Positions 1 to 7,740 of a stretch of 64,000 nucleotides of DNA are shown one piece after another; positions within the stretch are counted from its first letter, which is position 1, and every line of letters begins with the position of its first letter. A program made the position numbers and the translations under genes. Origin of the DNA: Clostridia bacterium. Lineage in GTDB: Bacteria > Bacillota > Clostridia > Christensenellales > UBA1242. The DNA lies in the NCBI GenBank assembly GCA_023228225.1, contig JALOBO010000004.1, positions 1-64,000 of the forward strand, in the 5' to 3' direction. Under the pieces are notes generated by a model, which saw nothing but the letters and a program-made list of their open reading frames with translations, made no database searches and was not told the origin of the DNA.

Positions 1-30
1 CAAATTAATAAATTCAAATAACATAAAGTA

Positions 31-74
31 AAGTTCACTGGATATACATTAATTTGCATCCAGTGAACTTTTTT
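31..74 (+). terminator. Intrinsic terminator
   Basis: A 13-bp perfect stem (AAGTTCACTGGAT with its complement at 58-70) encloses a 14-nt AT-rich loop and runs into a T tract. It closes a transcription unit entering from the left. Confidence 0.9.
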
Positions 75-146
75 AGTTTTGACAATAACAACTATATCTA
101 AAATAACAATAGAGATAAAGACATTGTATGAAAACTATAAAATAGT

Positions 147-163
147 TCTGTATATAATATAAA
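147..163 (+). promoter_or_regulatory. AT-rich phage-type promoter
   Basis: TTCTGTATATAATATAA lies just upstream of the first gene. The same string recurs before genes at about 3.5, 9.7, 32.7, 52.5 and 62.0 kb, with weaker forms elsewhere. It has no TTG element at the host spacing, so I infer a phage-specific (middle or late) promoter. Confidence 0.65.
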
Positions 164-174
164 AATAATATTAT

Positions 175-651
175 ATGCAAACATTTTTACCATATCCGTC
201 TTTTATTGAATCCGTTGCTGCTTTAGATTATCGCAGATTAGGAAAACAAAGAATTGAAAATAAACAAATCATTAATGTACTTGAAGGCAATAAAGTAAGT
301 TGGCAAAACCATCCTGCTGTTAAAGCATGGGAAGGATGCATCGATGCATTAAAAGTGTATCATGATTTTACAATAAAGGAATGGACATCAAGAGGCTATA
401 AAAATACAATGCCACTTTTTTTTGAATGGACACCAGAATTTATACAAGACTTGAATCATGGGAACATTGGTATGGCACCGATTGATATGCCTTGGTGGTT
501 AGGAAACGAAAATTTTCATAGAGCGCATCGAGCAAGATTAATCGAAAAACTACCAGAGTATTATGAACAAAAATGGCCAGAAGATAAAGGTTACAATGGC
601 GGTAAATATTGGTGGCCTGTAATGGAAACAAAAACTTTTAAAATTATTTGA
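175..651 (+). CDS. Pyrimidine dimer DNA glycosylase family protein
   Basis: This 158-residue protein has the N-terminal signature MQTFLPYPSF...LDYRRLGKQR, followed by a conserved NHPAVKAW segment and RGYKNTM. The pattern is characteristic of the small pyrimidine-dimer glycosylase / endonuclease V-like family (Pfam Pyr_excise) found in bacteria and large phages. By family, it would excise UV-damaged bases from DNA. It follows an AT-rich phage-type promoter and a terminator, so it opens a new unit. It ends in TGA two bases before the next ATG. The family assignment rests on recognised motifs; activity is inferred. Confidence 0.8.
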   Translation: MQTFLPYPSFIESVAALDYRRLGKQRIENKQIINVLEGNKVSWQNHPAVKAWEGCIDALKVYHDFTIKEWTSRGYKNTMPLFFEWTPEFIQDLNHGNIGMAPIDMPWWLGNENFHRAHRARLIEKLPEYYEQKWPEDKGYNGGKYWWPVMETKTFKII

Positions 652-652
652 T

Positions 653-823
653 ATGGGAATGGACATTGATTATCTAGCAGGAAAACGTGCAGTAGAAGAA
701 ATTGAAGAATTGCTTAGTGATAAACCGCACGGTGAACGAGAAGAAATTGCAGATGACATAATTGCATTTGCAAAAAGTTTAAAAAAGAAGTATTCAACAA
801 TCAAGAAAAAACGTCATGCATAA
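653..823 (+). CDS. Hypothetical protein, 56 aa
   Basis: A short charged protein, predicted mostly helical, rich in Glu and Lys (AVEEIEELL...) with a basic C-terminus. The ATG lies two bases after the upstream stop and the stop overlaps the next gene, so it is co-translated. No family recognised. Confidence 0.75.
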   Translation: MGMDIDYLAGKRAVEEIEELLSDKPHGEREEIADDIIAFAKSLKKKYSTIKKKRHA

Positions 824-974
824 AATGGATCCTGAGCAATATGAAAAGCTTCGTGAATACGTAATGCTTGATATAAAATTCACCGAAGAATTCTATAAAA
901 GATGGGATAATATTGCAATTGAAAATGAAGCAATTAAGCCGTCTTCAAATAACATACTATTAATTTGTAATTGA
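816..974 (+). CDS. Hypothetical protein with LLIC-type C-terminal tail
   Basis: About 50 residues, starting at ATG 816 (overlapping the previous gene) or 825. It ends in NNILLICN. A very similar tail closes three other unrelated proteins nearby (ends at 1209, 1727 and 5246). Function unknown. Confidence 0.7.
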   Translation: MHKMDPEQYEKLREYVMLDIKFTEEFYKRWDNIAIENEAIKPSSNNILLICN

Positions 975-975
975 T

Positions 976-1209
976 ATGAAAAACGAAACAAACGATGATT
1001 GGGTTCTAACCAAGTCAGGAAGACCATTATACAAATTAAGTGGCGAAGATCTTGGTGACATATGGTTTGCGTATAACAAGAAAAATCATTTGAAAGATTT
1101 TCTTGAAAAAAATCCAGCAGTTACATTAGGCAGCATGCGAGCAAAATCGCAATTCAATAAAGAAATACTTCCGACAAATAAAAAAGTACTATTAATCTGC
1201 GAACAATGA
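976..1209 (+). CDS. Hypothetical protein with KKVLLIC tail
   Basis: 77 residues. The ATG follows the upstream TGA directly, and the TGA stop overlaps the next ATG (ATGA). The body contains WVLTKSGRPLYKLSGEDLG; the C-terminus NKKVLLICEQ repeats the tail motif of its neighbours. No known domain. Confidence 0.85.
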   Translation: MKNETNDDWVLTKSGRPLYKLSGEDLGDIWFAYNKKNHLKDFLEKNPAVTLGSMRAKSQFNKEILPTNKKVLLICEQ

Positions 1210-1727
1210 AAAATGAAATTAATCTATATGATATATCGCATAGCGTTGACAATCCTGTTAATGGAGTAACGTATTCAATCAATCCGTATGATATTATATG
1301 CAAGCATGTGTACCGTGATGGCACGCATATTTCAATTGAACAGATTACAGATGCAAAAACAAAACTAAATACAAGTTCAGTATTATACAAAAATTTGAAA
1401 AGACGGCATGATAAAATAAGCATCATATCGTCAAAGTCTGAAGACGCCATTATTCATCCGACAGAAACAGAACTTAATGCGTATGCAATAAGCGGCGTGC
1501 CATTAAGCGGCATTACATATTCAATAGATGCTAACAATTTTATTTGCGAACACGAATTTGTTTATGGCGTTGAAACAAATCGAAAAAGATTGCATATGCA
1601 TGGTAGTTTATCATTCGATATAATAAGAATATTAAAAGATCGTAATGTAAATATTCAAGAACAACATACGAAAAATTACGAGACATGCTTTAAACCAACA
1701 CAGAATAAAAAATTATTAATTTGCTAA
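1206..1727 (+). CDS. Hypothetical protein with internal duplication and KKLLIC tail
   Basis: 173 residues. Two halves each carry a related segment: GVTYSINPYDIICKHVYRDG and GITYSIDANNFICEHEFVYG, about 85 residues apart, indicating an internal duplication. It ends in QNKKLLIC, the local C-terminal tail. The ATG overlaps the preceding stop. No known family; translational coupling with neighbours suggests a shared process. Confidence 0.85.
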   Translation: MKNEINLYDISHSVDNPVNGVTYSINPYDIICKHVYRDGTHISIEQITDAKTKLNTSSVLYKNLKRRHDKISIISSKSEDAIIHPTETELNAYAISGVPLSGITYSIDANNFICEHEFVYGVETNRKRLHMHGSLSFDIIRILKDRNVNIQEQHTKNYETCFKPTQNKKLLIC

Positions 1728-1728
1728 T

Positions 1729-2106
1729 ATGAAAACACATAAAGAAAATAATGAATTGATTGCGCGTTTCGTTGGCGCAAAAGTTGTAACTTGCAAAGAT
1801 TCAATTTGTTTAAAATGGGTTTTTGTTGATAACTTAAATCCGTTCGTGAAATTATTCGATAATAGAATCATTCATCAAGAACTTCATTTTCATGACGATT
1901 GGAATTGGACGATGCAATTAGTTCAATACATATTAACGCATTCAAACAAAGAATGCGATGCGAAGAATCCAGAACCTGCTAATTTTTGGCGTGCGGTTAA
2001 GTTCAGAACAGATTATGCAAATGCAATTGTAAAAGATAATTGCACAATTGAACAAGTATATAATATTTGTATAACTTACATAAAAAATCCGCACAAGAAA
2101 GAATAG
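1729..2106 (+). CDS. Hypothetical protein, 125 aa
   Basis: Soluble, aromatic-rich protein (a HFHDDWNW cluster near residue 50, then alternating hydrophobic helices). It starts one base after the previous stop and lacks the LLIC tail. I do not recognise a family. Confidence 0.85.
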   Translation: MKTHKENNELIARFVGAKVVTCKDSICLKWVFVDNLNPFVKLFDNRIIHQELHFHDDWNWTMQLVQYILTHSNKECDAKNPEPANFWRAVKFRTDYANAIVKDNCTIEQVYNICITYIKNPHKKE

Positions 2107-2136
2107 ATAATATAATACATAAAATAATACATCACT

Positions 2137-3435
2137 ATGAGATACATATTACGAATATTTTTTTTAATAGCATTAACCGTAAAGATTAATGTTGCAATTT
2201 CGCAATGTGTTTCTCTCCCAGCAATGCCAACTTGTACCGGTACTCAATTAGTATCGGATAATGCTAATATAAATTCTGGGGAAACGTATTATAGCAGTAC
2301 AACACAAACAAGAGGCGGCATCAATACATCGGCAGGTTCAATATTCATTGTTTGCTCAGGGAACTTAACAGTTTCAGGAAACTTTAACGGTGGCACTATT
2401 TATGTTTTACCAGGCGCAACGCTAACAACTGCAATGACAACATTAAATGTTGATTTGGTAAATTGGGGTACAGTCACATTTAATAGTGGTTTGACTGTGA
2501 ATTCTTCTGGACGCATCGAAAATGCAGCCGGAGCAACATTGAATATAATTGGCAATTTATTTGAAAATTCAGTTCTGACAAACTATGGCACAGCAAATGT
2601 CACTGGGACATTAACAGTGCAAAATGGTGGTTCAGGTGTTTGTCTTGGCGGTAACGGCAAATTATATGCATCAACAATTGAATATGGGAACAACACAAAT
2701 GCAATACAAACTCCAATTGGGAAATCGTGTTTGGACATTTCATCAACCACTATTTCAGGTTCAGTTCCATTGTCAAGTAATGCAGGGTTGAATATATGTG
2801 CACCGGCAAGTATATCAATTAACGGAACAGGCACGTGGGGATCTGCAACAGTAAATCAAAATTGTGCATCATGTGGGTCCGTTCTTCCTATCGAACTTGT
2901 AGAGTTTACTGGAAAGAATCAAAAGGAATTTATATTTTTAGAATGGACAACAGCATCAGAAAAAAATAATGATTTCTTTTCAATTTTAAAATCATACGAT
3001 GGCATATCATTTGAAAATATTTCAGATATTGATGGCGCAGGTAATTCAACAACTATGCGATATTACGCATACAAAGATTATGACGCCAGAACAGGCATGA
3101 ACTATTATAAATTGAAACAAACAGATTACGATGGTAAAAATGTTGATAGTAAAATAATAAGTATAAATAGAAATGATTTAGATTTTAACATTTTAGTTTA
3201 TCCAATACCATCAGCATCACCAAATGTAAAAGTAACAGTAAATAAACATGTTGGAATTGCAACATTAAAATTTATAAACATAACAGGACAAACTTTATTA
3301 AGTACAAATATTAACACGAATGAAAGTTTAGAATACGAATTAGGAAAAACCGATATTCCTTCAGGCACATATTTTATCAAAATAGAATCTGAAAATGTTG
3401 TTTTCATAAAAGAAATAATAATCAAAAATAATTAA
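2137..3435 (+). CDS. Secreted protein with T9SS C-terminal sorting domain
   Basis: 432 residues in three parts. Residues 1-22 form a signal peptide (basic start, hydrophobic core, break near ISQC). Residues about 25-245 are Gly/Thr/Asn-rich with repeating beta-strand character. Residues about 248-340 match the LPIELVEF...WTTASEKNNDFF...YYKLKQTDYDG module common before sorting domains in Bacteroidota secreted proteins. Residues about 347-432 (NILVYPIP... to IPSGTYFIKIE...) look like a type A C-terminal domain for the type IX secretion system. By family it would cross the outer membrane through the host T9SS and be displayed or released. It has its own start region, and an AT-rich promoter follows it. 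It looks host-acquired; its role in infection (surface modification, exclusion of other phages) is inference. Confidence 0.85.
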   Translation: MRYILRIFFLIALTVKINVAISQCVSLPAMPTCTGTQLVSDNANINSGETYYSSTTQTRGGINTSAGSIFIVCSGNLTVSGNFNGGTIYVLPGATLTTAMTTLNVDLVNWGTVTFNSGLTVNSSGRIENAAGATLNIIGNLFENSVLTNYGTANVTGTLTVQNGGSGVCLGGNGKLYASTIEYGNNTNAIQTPIGKSCLDISSTTISGSVPLSSNAGLNICAPASISINGTGTWGSATVNQNCASCGSVLPIELVEFTGKNQKEFIFLEWTTASEKNNDFFSILKSYDGISFENISDIDGAGNSTTMRYYAYKDYDARTGMNYYKLKQTDYDGKNVDSKIISINRNDLDFNILVYPIPSASPNVKVTVNKHVGIATLKFINITGQTLLSTNINTNESLEYELGKTDIPSGTYFIKIESENVVFIKEIIIKNN

Positions 3436-3448
3436 AACTTTTTACTTG

Positions 3449-3465
3449 TTCTGTATATAATATAC
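3449..3465 (+). promoter_or_regulatory. AT-rich phage-type promoter
   Basis: TTCTGTATATAATATAC about 20 bases before the lipoprotein gene; same motif as at 147. Confidence 0.65.
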
Positions 3466-3486
3466 AAATAATTAATAAATTGATAA

Positions 3487-3807
3487 ATGAAAAAAGTATT
3501 TCTAATTTTGACTGGATGTGCTATAGTATTTCAGTCATGCTCTCCTCGTAATTGTAAATCCGCAGACCAAGAAACAAAAACCGAAACAACAACAGTTGTT
3601 GAAACAAAGGAAACTGCAACGCATGTAGAATCTTATATAGAGTTAACGCCACCGATTCTTGTTGTTGCTGTCGCAAAAGAAACTGAAAACACGTATTCTT
3701 CAATAATCTTGAAAGATGCAAACGGTGAAGTACTTACTCTTATGGGAAATACTGCAGAAGGTAATGCATTAGCACAATCATATAATGCAGGTGAATACAT
3801 AAAATAA
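3487..3807 (+). CDS. Small lipoprotein
   Basis: 106 residues. Lys-Lys start, a hydrophobic stretch, then a lipobox ending ...FQSC near residue 18, as expected for signal peptidase II. The mature part is Thr/Glu-rich, then a compact beta-like region. It should be membrane-anchored on the periplasmic or surface side. Function unknown; phage lipoproteins often block adsorption by other phages, but nothing here proves that. Confidence 0.85.
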   Translation: MKKVFLILTGCAIVFQSCSPRNCKSADQETKTETTTVVETKETATHVESYIELTPPILVVAVAKETENTYSSIILKDANGEVLTLMGNTAEGNALAQSYNAGEYIK

Positions 3808-3830
3808 ATTTGCAATTAAAACTAATGAAT

Positions 3831-3849
3831 TCTAATGTATATAATAAAC
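3831..3849 (+). promoter_or_regulatory. Weak AT-rich promoter
   Basis: AATGTATATAATAAAC shares the core TGTATATAATA but lacks the leading TTC; it precedes the coiled-coil gene at 3887. Confidence 0.4.
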
Positions 3850-3886
3850 AATAAATCTAAATAATAATCTTAAAAAACTAAAAGTT

Positions 3887-4228
3887 ATGTCAACAGAAAA
3901 CCAAGAAACAAGAAAACGTGAGCGCACAATTAAAATTGATGAAAACTGTCAATTTGTAAAGAATTTGAACGATGCTTCAGAAAATGGCGCAAAAATCAAT
4001 TTGCTTGCAGAAGCAAGAAATTCAAAAATCAATTTGAAAAAACAAATCAATGATCTTGAAGATAATCTTGATACATTGTATGACAAAGTTGATGCAGCAA
4101 AAAGAAAATTGCCTTTAAACGCAAATGCAATTCTTGATGCAGAAGACGATATCACACTTGCTGAACGTCGATTAACAAAAGCACAAGCTTTATATAAAGA
4201 ATTATTTGGCGAAGAAGTTACTGCTTAA
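3887..4228 (+). CDS. Coiled-coil hypothetical protein
   Basis: 113 residues. From about residue 45 onward the sequence has heptad-like spacing (INLKKQINDLEDNLDTLYDKV...), suggesting a coiled-coil hairpin. No catalytic motif. Its stop codon lies inside the terminator hairpin that follows. Confidence 0.85.
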   Translation: MSTENQETRKRERTIKIDENCQFVKNLNDASENGAKINLLAEARNSKINLKKQINDLEDNLDTLYDKVDAAKRKLPLNANAILDAEDDITLAERRLTKAQALYKELFGEEVTA

Positions 4229-4246
4229 GCAGTAACTTTATTTTTA
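4215..4246 (+). terminator. Intrinsic terminator overlapping stop codon
   Basis: AAGTTACTGC and its complement form a 10-bp stem around TTAA, followed by TTATTTTT. The stop codon of the upstream gene lies in the loop. Confidence 0.75.
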
Positions 4247-4256
4247 ACTTTTAATC

Positions 4257-5246
4257 ATGAGAGAAACATTATTAAAAGTTGGCGAATCTTACTATCACAG
4301 GTTTTATAACACATTTGTAGAATGCACCGATATTAAAATTGAAACAAGAAACAATAATGCTACTTGTGCAATCATCAATTTTAAAACAGCCGAAGGTCAA
4401 AACCAATGCACATTAACTCCGATTCAATCGTGTAGCGAAGCAGCAAAAACAATGTATGGCAATACTGTTTATCATATTCCTATACACATAAAAGAAATCG
4501 TAATTAAAGATGAAAGCTTCTTTCACATCGAAAAACGCGACCCGGTTATAGGTGACAATGTTGTTGTATTACATACTGAAGCCCAAAAATGGTGGAACAA
4601 TTGTTTTGGCATGCGACTTGCTGTTCCGAAATCAAAATCACCATTTAGATTAACAGGATGTGAAGCTGGCCATATTGGAAAAGTAATATCGCCAACAGGA
4701 AAGTATGCAAAAAACACAAGGACAGATAGTAGTATTCTTGTTCAATTTGAACAAAACTATAAGTATACTGGCGTAAACAAAGAATACTATACATCATCGT
4801 ATTTTATTGCGCCAAGAACTGTTGCTGTATTATCAAAAGGAAATGCTACATGGAATGATTTTAAGGTTTCTAAAGAAGCTGACGATGTTATATCGAATTT
4901 TAAAGATGAACTATTCGATTTGGCGGATGTTGCAAGATCTGCAGTACAGCATCCCGATATTAAGTTCAGACCTGCTGCAACAATAAATCCTAACATTGGA
5001 CATGTGATTAAAACGACAAGCAAAAGTGCATTTCACGCATCAGTAGGTGATGATATTGTAAAAGATTTAGCAAAAGCAGCAGATACAGTAAATCCATGTT
5101 CTGAGGTGCGTATTCGTAATACTGTTGATTGCAACTGTAAAGTTCCACCGCCAACAGGACAATTATATTATATGGATATCGTTTATAAGCAAGATGAATA
5201 TGAAACAATAAAAGTTAACGCAAATAAAAAACTTTTAATGCTTTAA
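4257..5246 (+). CDS. Hypothetical protein, 329 aa, with KKLLML tail
   Basis: A soluble protein with a beta-rich N-terminal half and a helical centre. The C-terminus NANKKLLML echoes the KKLLIC tail of the genes at 0.8-1.7 kb. No known domain. The region after its stop is a host-type promoter. Confidence 0.85.
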   Translation: MRETLLKVGESYYHRFYNTFVECTDIKIETRNNNATCAIINFKTAEGQNQCTLTPIQSCSEAAKTMYGNTVYHIPIHIKEIVIKDESFFHIEKRDPVIGDNVVVLHTEAQKWWNNCFGMRLAVPKSKSPFRLTGCEAGHIGKVISPTGKYAKNTRTDSSILVQFEQNYKYTGVNKEYYTSSYFIAPRTVAVLSKGNATWNDFKVSKEADDVISNFKDELFDLADVARSAVQHPDIKFRPAATINPNIGHVIKTTSKSAFHASVGDDIVKDLAKAADTVNPCSEVRIRNTVDCNCKVPPPTGQLYYMDIVYKQDEYETIKVNANKKLLML

Positions 5247-5248
5247 AT

Positions 5249-5279
5249 TTGCTATTGCATAATTAATGTTGTATATTTG
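5249..5279 (+). promoter_or_regulatory. Host-type promoter
   Basis: TTGC, then TATATTTG starting 23 nt after the TTG, fits the Bacteroidota primary sigma consensus. At least 15 copies in the window share this spacing, and most are followed by a conserved leader, TTTTAATTAATTGATAA. Confidence 0.85.
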
Positions 5280-5296
5280 ATTTTAAAAATAAAAAA

Positions 5297-5704
5297 ATGA
5301 ACAAAGAAAAAATATTATTCATGGTTAGAGGTGTACCTGGTTCAGGTAAATCATCTGTTGCCGAAGAAATTGCTAAAGGATATCCTGATGTAATTTGTTG
5401 CGCTGATGACTATCACATGATTGATGGAGAATACAAATGGGAACTTGCAAGACAAGGATACGCGCATAAATCATGTCAAGCCAAATGCGAAAATTTAATG
5501 AAATGCGGTGTACCTAGAGTTGTTGTTTCAAATACATCAACTACTGTTAAAGAAATGAAACCTTATTATGATATGGCAGCAACATACGGATATTCTGTAT
5601 TTTCATTGGTTGTTGAAAACAGACATGGGGGTAAAGATATTCACAATGTTCCTGAAGCTTCATTAGAAGCAATGGAAAAAAGATTCGATATTAAATTAAG
5701 ATAA
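5297..5704 (+). CDS. P-loop kinase (AAA_33, polynucleotide kinase-like)
   Basis: 135 residues. A Walker A motif GVPGSGKS lies at residues 12-19. The C-terminal RHGGKDIHNVP...MEKRF matches the NEDD4-binding-protein-2-like / AAA_33 branch of P-loop kinases, which includes the 5'-kinase half of T4 PseT. By family it phosphorylates 5' hydroxyl ends. Two genes downstream is the matching 3'-phosphatase (6265), so the two PseT activities appear to be carried as separate proteins in one operon. Host-type promoter upstream. Confidence 0.8.
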   Translation: MNKEKILFMVRGVPGSGKSSVAEEIAKGYPDVICCADDYHMIDGEYKWELARQGYAHKSCQAKCENLMKCGVPRVVVSNTSTTVKEMKPYYDMAATYGYSVFSLVVENRHGGKDIHNVPEASLEAMEKRFDIKLR

Positions 5705-5706
5705 TC

Positions 5707-6036
5707 ATGGACATATCAGAAAAAATACAAAAGCATCATCCCGAAGCAAACATATTAGTTTTAAATTTAACTGATGCTGTAGATAAGAATGCCGCAACGC
5801 GTAGATTGGCTACAAGAATATTGTCATTGGGCAATATGATTGCAATTGAAGAAAGAAAAGGGCCAGCGCAATACGCAATAATATCGGACATCAAATTGCT
5901 TGAATGCATAACAGATGAGTTTGGTACAATTGGCGGAATTCAGATAAAAGAAAATACTGAACTGAAAAATTGCGTTATAATTGGAAGAATCGATGATAAT
6001 GCGAAAACGGAAGTAACTTTAAATTTAGTATTATAA
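5707..6036 (+). CDS. Hypothetical protein, 109 aa
   Basis: Lies between the kinase and phosphatase genes, two bases after the kinase stop. Mixed alpha/beta with NILVLNLTDAVDK near the start. It could be an accessory factor in nucleic-acid end repair by position only. Confidence 0.85.
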   Translation: MDISEKIQKHHPEANILVLNLTDAVDKNAATRRLATRILSLGNMIAIEERKGPAQYAIISDIKLLECITDEFGTIGGIQIKENTELKNCVIIGRIDDNAKTEVTLNLVL

Positions 6037-6263
6037 TGAGTCAGTTATTACATTTAGTTCAAGACATTGAAGGCGTAAAAATTGAAGTCGGCGATACTGT
6101 TTATTATGCAAGAAAACGCGATTACACAGCAAATGGCGAATTGATTAAAAAACGTGTGACTGCTGTTGATAAAACAACAGGCTATGTGGAAATGGGAAAA
6201 TATACATCAACAAGTCCCGAATCGCAATTACTTGTATTATTAAGTGACAGAAAAACAAAATAA
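6036..6263 (+). CDS. Hypothetical small beta protein
   Basis: 75 residues, overlapping the previous gene by one base. EVGDTVYYARKR...KKRVTAV resembles small SH3-like barrels (KOW-like spacing). Function unknown; in the PNKP-like operon. Confidence 0.8.
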   Translation: MSQLLHLVQDIEGVKIEVGDTVYYARKRDYTANGELIKKRVTAVDKTTGYVEMGKYTSTSPESQLLVLLSDRKTK

Positions 6264-6264
6264 A

Positions 6265-6714
6265 ATGGAAGGAACACCAACAGTTAAAAAACTCGCAATA
6301 ATTTGTGATATAGACGGTACGCTTGCAACCGTAGGAAAAAGAAGTCCGTATTTTGCAGGAAAGGCAGATATTGTCGATTCAGCAAACATGCCAGTAGTTG
6401 AAACTGTGAAGTTATTCAAACAAGCAGGATATGAAATTATCTTTGTCACTGGTCGCGAAGAAAAGTTTATGGACGTAACATTACGGCAGATTGCAAAATA
6501 CACTGGATGGATTAATGGTTCAGATTATATTTTACATATGCGTAAAAATTCTGATAGACGAAAAGATTGCGAATATAAAGAAGAAATTTACAATACGCAT
6601 ATTGCGCCATTCTATAATGTATTGTTTGCATTAGAAGATAGAGACCAAATGGTTAAAGCGTATCGAGATGTAATGAATGTTCCTACTTTCCAAGTTGCAT
6701 ATGGCAATTTTTGA
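6265..6714 (+). CDS. Polynucleotide 3'-phosphatase domain protein (HAD, PseT-like)
   Basis: 149 residues from ATG 6265 (a GTG at 6244 is possible). The HAD motif CDIDGTLA gives D15 and D17. FVTGR is motif II, and the later RRKDCEYKEEIYN and FALEDRDQMVKAYR match the phosphatase half of T4 PseT. By family it removes 3' phosphates from RNA or DNA ends. With the kinase at 5297 it could reset cleaved ends, for example tRNAs cut by host anticodon nucleases. The end QVAYGNF resembles the natural C-terminus of PseT, so its TGA is a genuine stop. Confidence 0.85.
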   Translation: MEGTPTVKKLAIICDIDGTLATVGKRSPYFAGKADIVDSANMPVVETVKLFKQAGYEIIFVTGREEKFMDVTLRQIAKYTGWINGSDYILHMRKNSDRRKDCEYKEEIYNTHIAPFYNVLFALEDRDQMVKAYRDVMNVPTFQVAYGNF

Positions 6715-6759
6715 TTCTTTAATAAATTGTTAGAAATCTCTCAATATATAAAATAAACT

Positions 6760-7461
6760 ATGGAGATTTCTAACAAACAAATTTTTCATTACTTATATAA
6801 AATAACAAATCTGTTAAATAACAAGATTTACATTGGCGCGCATACAACAACAAATTTAAATGATTGTTATATGGGTTCTGGTGTATTTATAAGAAAAGCA
6901 ATAAAAAAATATGGAATTGAAAATTTTATAAAAGAAATCATTTCGTTTCATTCAAATATTGATGATTTATACGAAGCAGAAAGAATTGTAGTAGATAAGG
7001 ATTTTGTATCGCGGAGAGATACATACAACATGGAATTAGGTGGCGCAGGCGGAAAGATATGGACACCCGAAATGATTAGCAAAATGAAAGATTCTATAAA
7101 TCGTGGATTTGCTAATGGACGTATATCCAGTATGAAAAACAAAAATCATACAATGATTGCAAGAAAGAAAATGTCTGATAATCACAAAGAACAAGAAGGC
7201 GAAAATAATCCGATGTACAGAAAACCATGCTACTATCGAATGACAGAAGAAGAAAAGCTAAAATGGCAACAATCTATTTCAAAAGGCAATAAGGGCAAAG
7301 AACGAAACGAAGAACACAAGAAAAAATATAGTGAAGCTGCAAAAAAGAGAATATGGCTTGTTAACGTAAGTGGCCAAATAACAAATACGCAAGATGAAAA
7401 TGATCCTAGATTGCAAGATGAAAATTGGCAAAGAGGAAAAAAATGGAAATACATAAAATAA
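6760..7461 (+). CDS. GIY-YIG homing endonuclease (Seg-like)
   Basis: 233 residues. The N-terminal nuclease domain has HYLYKITN...IYIGAHTT and a catalytic Glu in ...LYEAERIVV. The C-terminal half has basic NUMOD3-like segments with KKMSDNHK and GENNPMY motifs used for DNA binding. Such genes are free-standing mobile elements that cut alleles lacking them. An AT-rich late-like promoter (CAATATATAAAATAA) precedes it. It lacks the DDPRYLSGE repeats of the other five endonucleases here, so it is a separate lineage. Confidence 0.9.
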   Translation: MEISNKQIFHYLYKITNLLNNKIYIGAHTTTNLNDCYMGSGVFIRKAIKKYGIENFIKEIISFHSNIDDLYEAERIVVDKDFVSRRDTYNMELGGAGGKIWTPEMISKMKDSINRGFANGRISSMKNKNHTMIARKKMSDNHKEQEGENNPMYRKPCYYRMTEEEKLKWQQSISKGNKGKERNEEHKKKYSEAAKKRIWLVNVSGQITNTQDENDPRLQDENWQRGKKWKYIK

Positions 7462-7470
7462 AATATTACT

Positions 7471-7740
7471 ATGGCTCTTAACTTATACAACAAAGCTGAA
7501 TTCATCGCATCATTGTTAAATGAACATGAGAAAGGCTATTCAAATTTTTACTCAATTGTTGAAATTGGTAAATCTATGTACGGCAGAGAATTTGCTGATG
7601 CTGTTTGGAAACACTTAAACACAAATATCGAATTTACAAATACATCTGAAACTGTTACAATGATTGAGGCTGCAATGCATCCCCATATTTTAGTAAAGTT
7701 GAATGAGAAACAAAAATTAAATGAAAGCAACAACGGATAG
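7471..7740 (+). CDS. Hypothetical protein, 89 aa
   Basis: Helical, soluble; overlaps the following gene by 20 bases. Starts 9 bases after the homing endonuclease. No family recognised. Confidence 0.8.
   Translation: MALNLYNKAEFIASLLNEHEKGYSNFYSIVEIGKSMYGREFADAVWKHLNTNIEFTNTSETVTMIEAAMHPHILVKLNEKQKLNESNNG

Noticed and set aside
6265..6756. Possible TGA read-through of the phosphatase
   Set aside because: The protein already ends like T4 PseT (QVAxGxF) and the extension would be translated from a promoter region.
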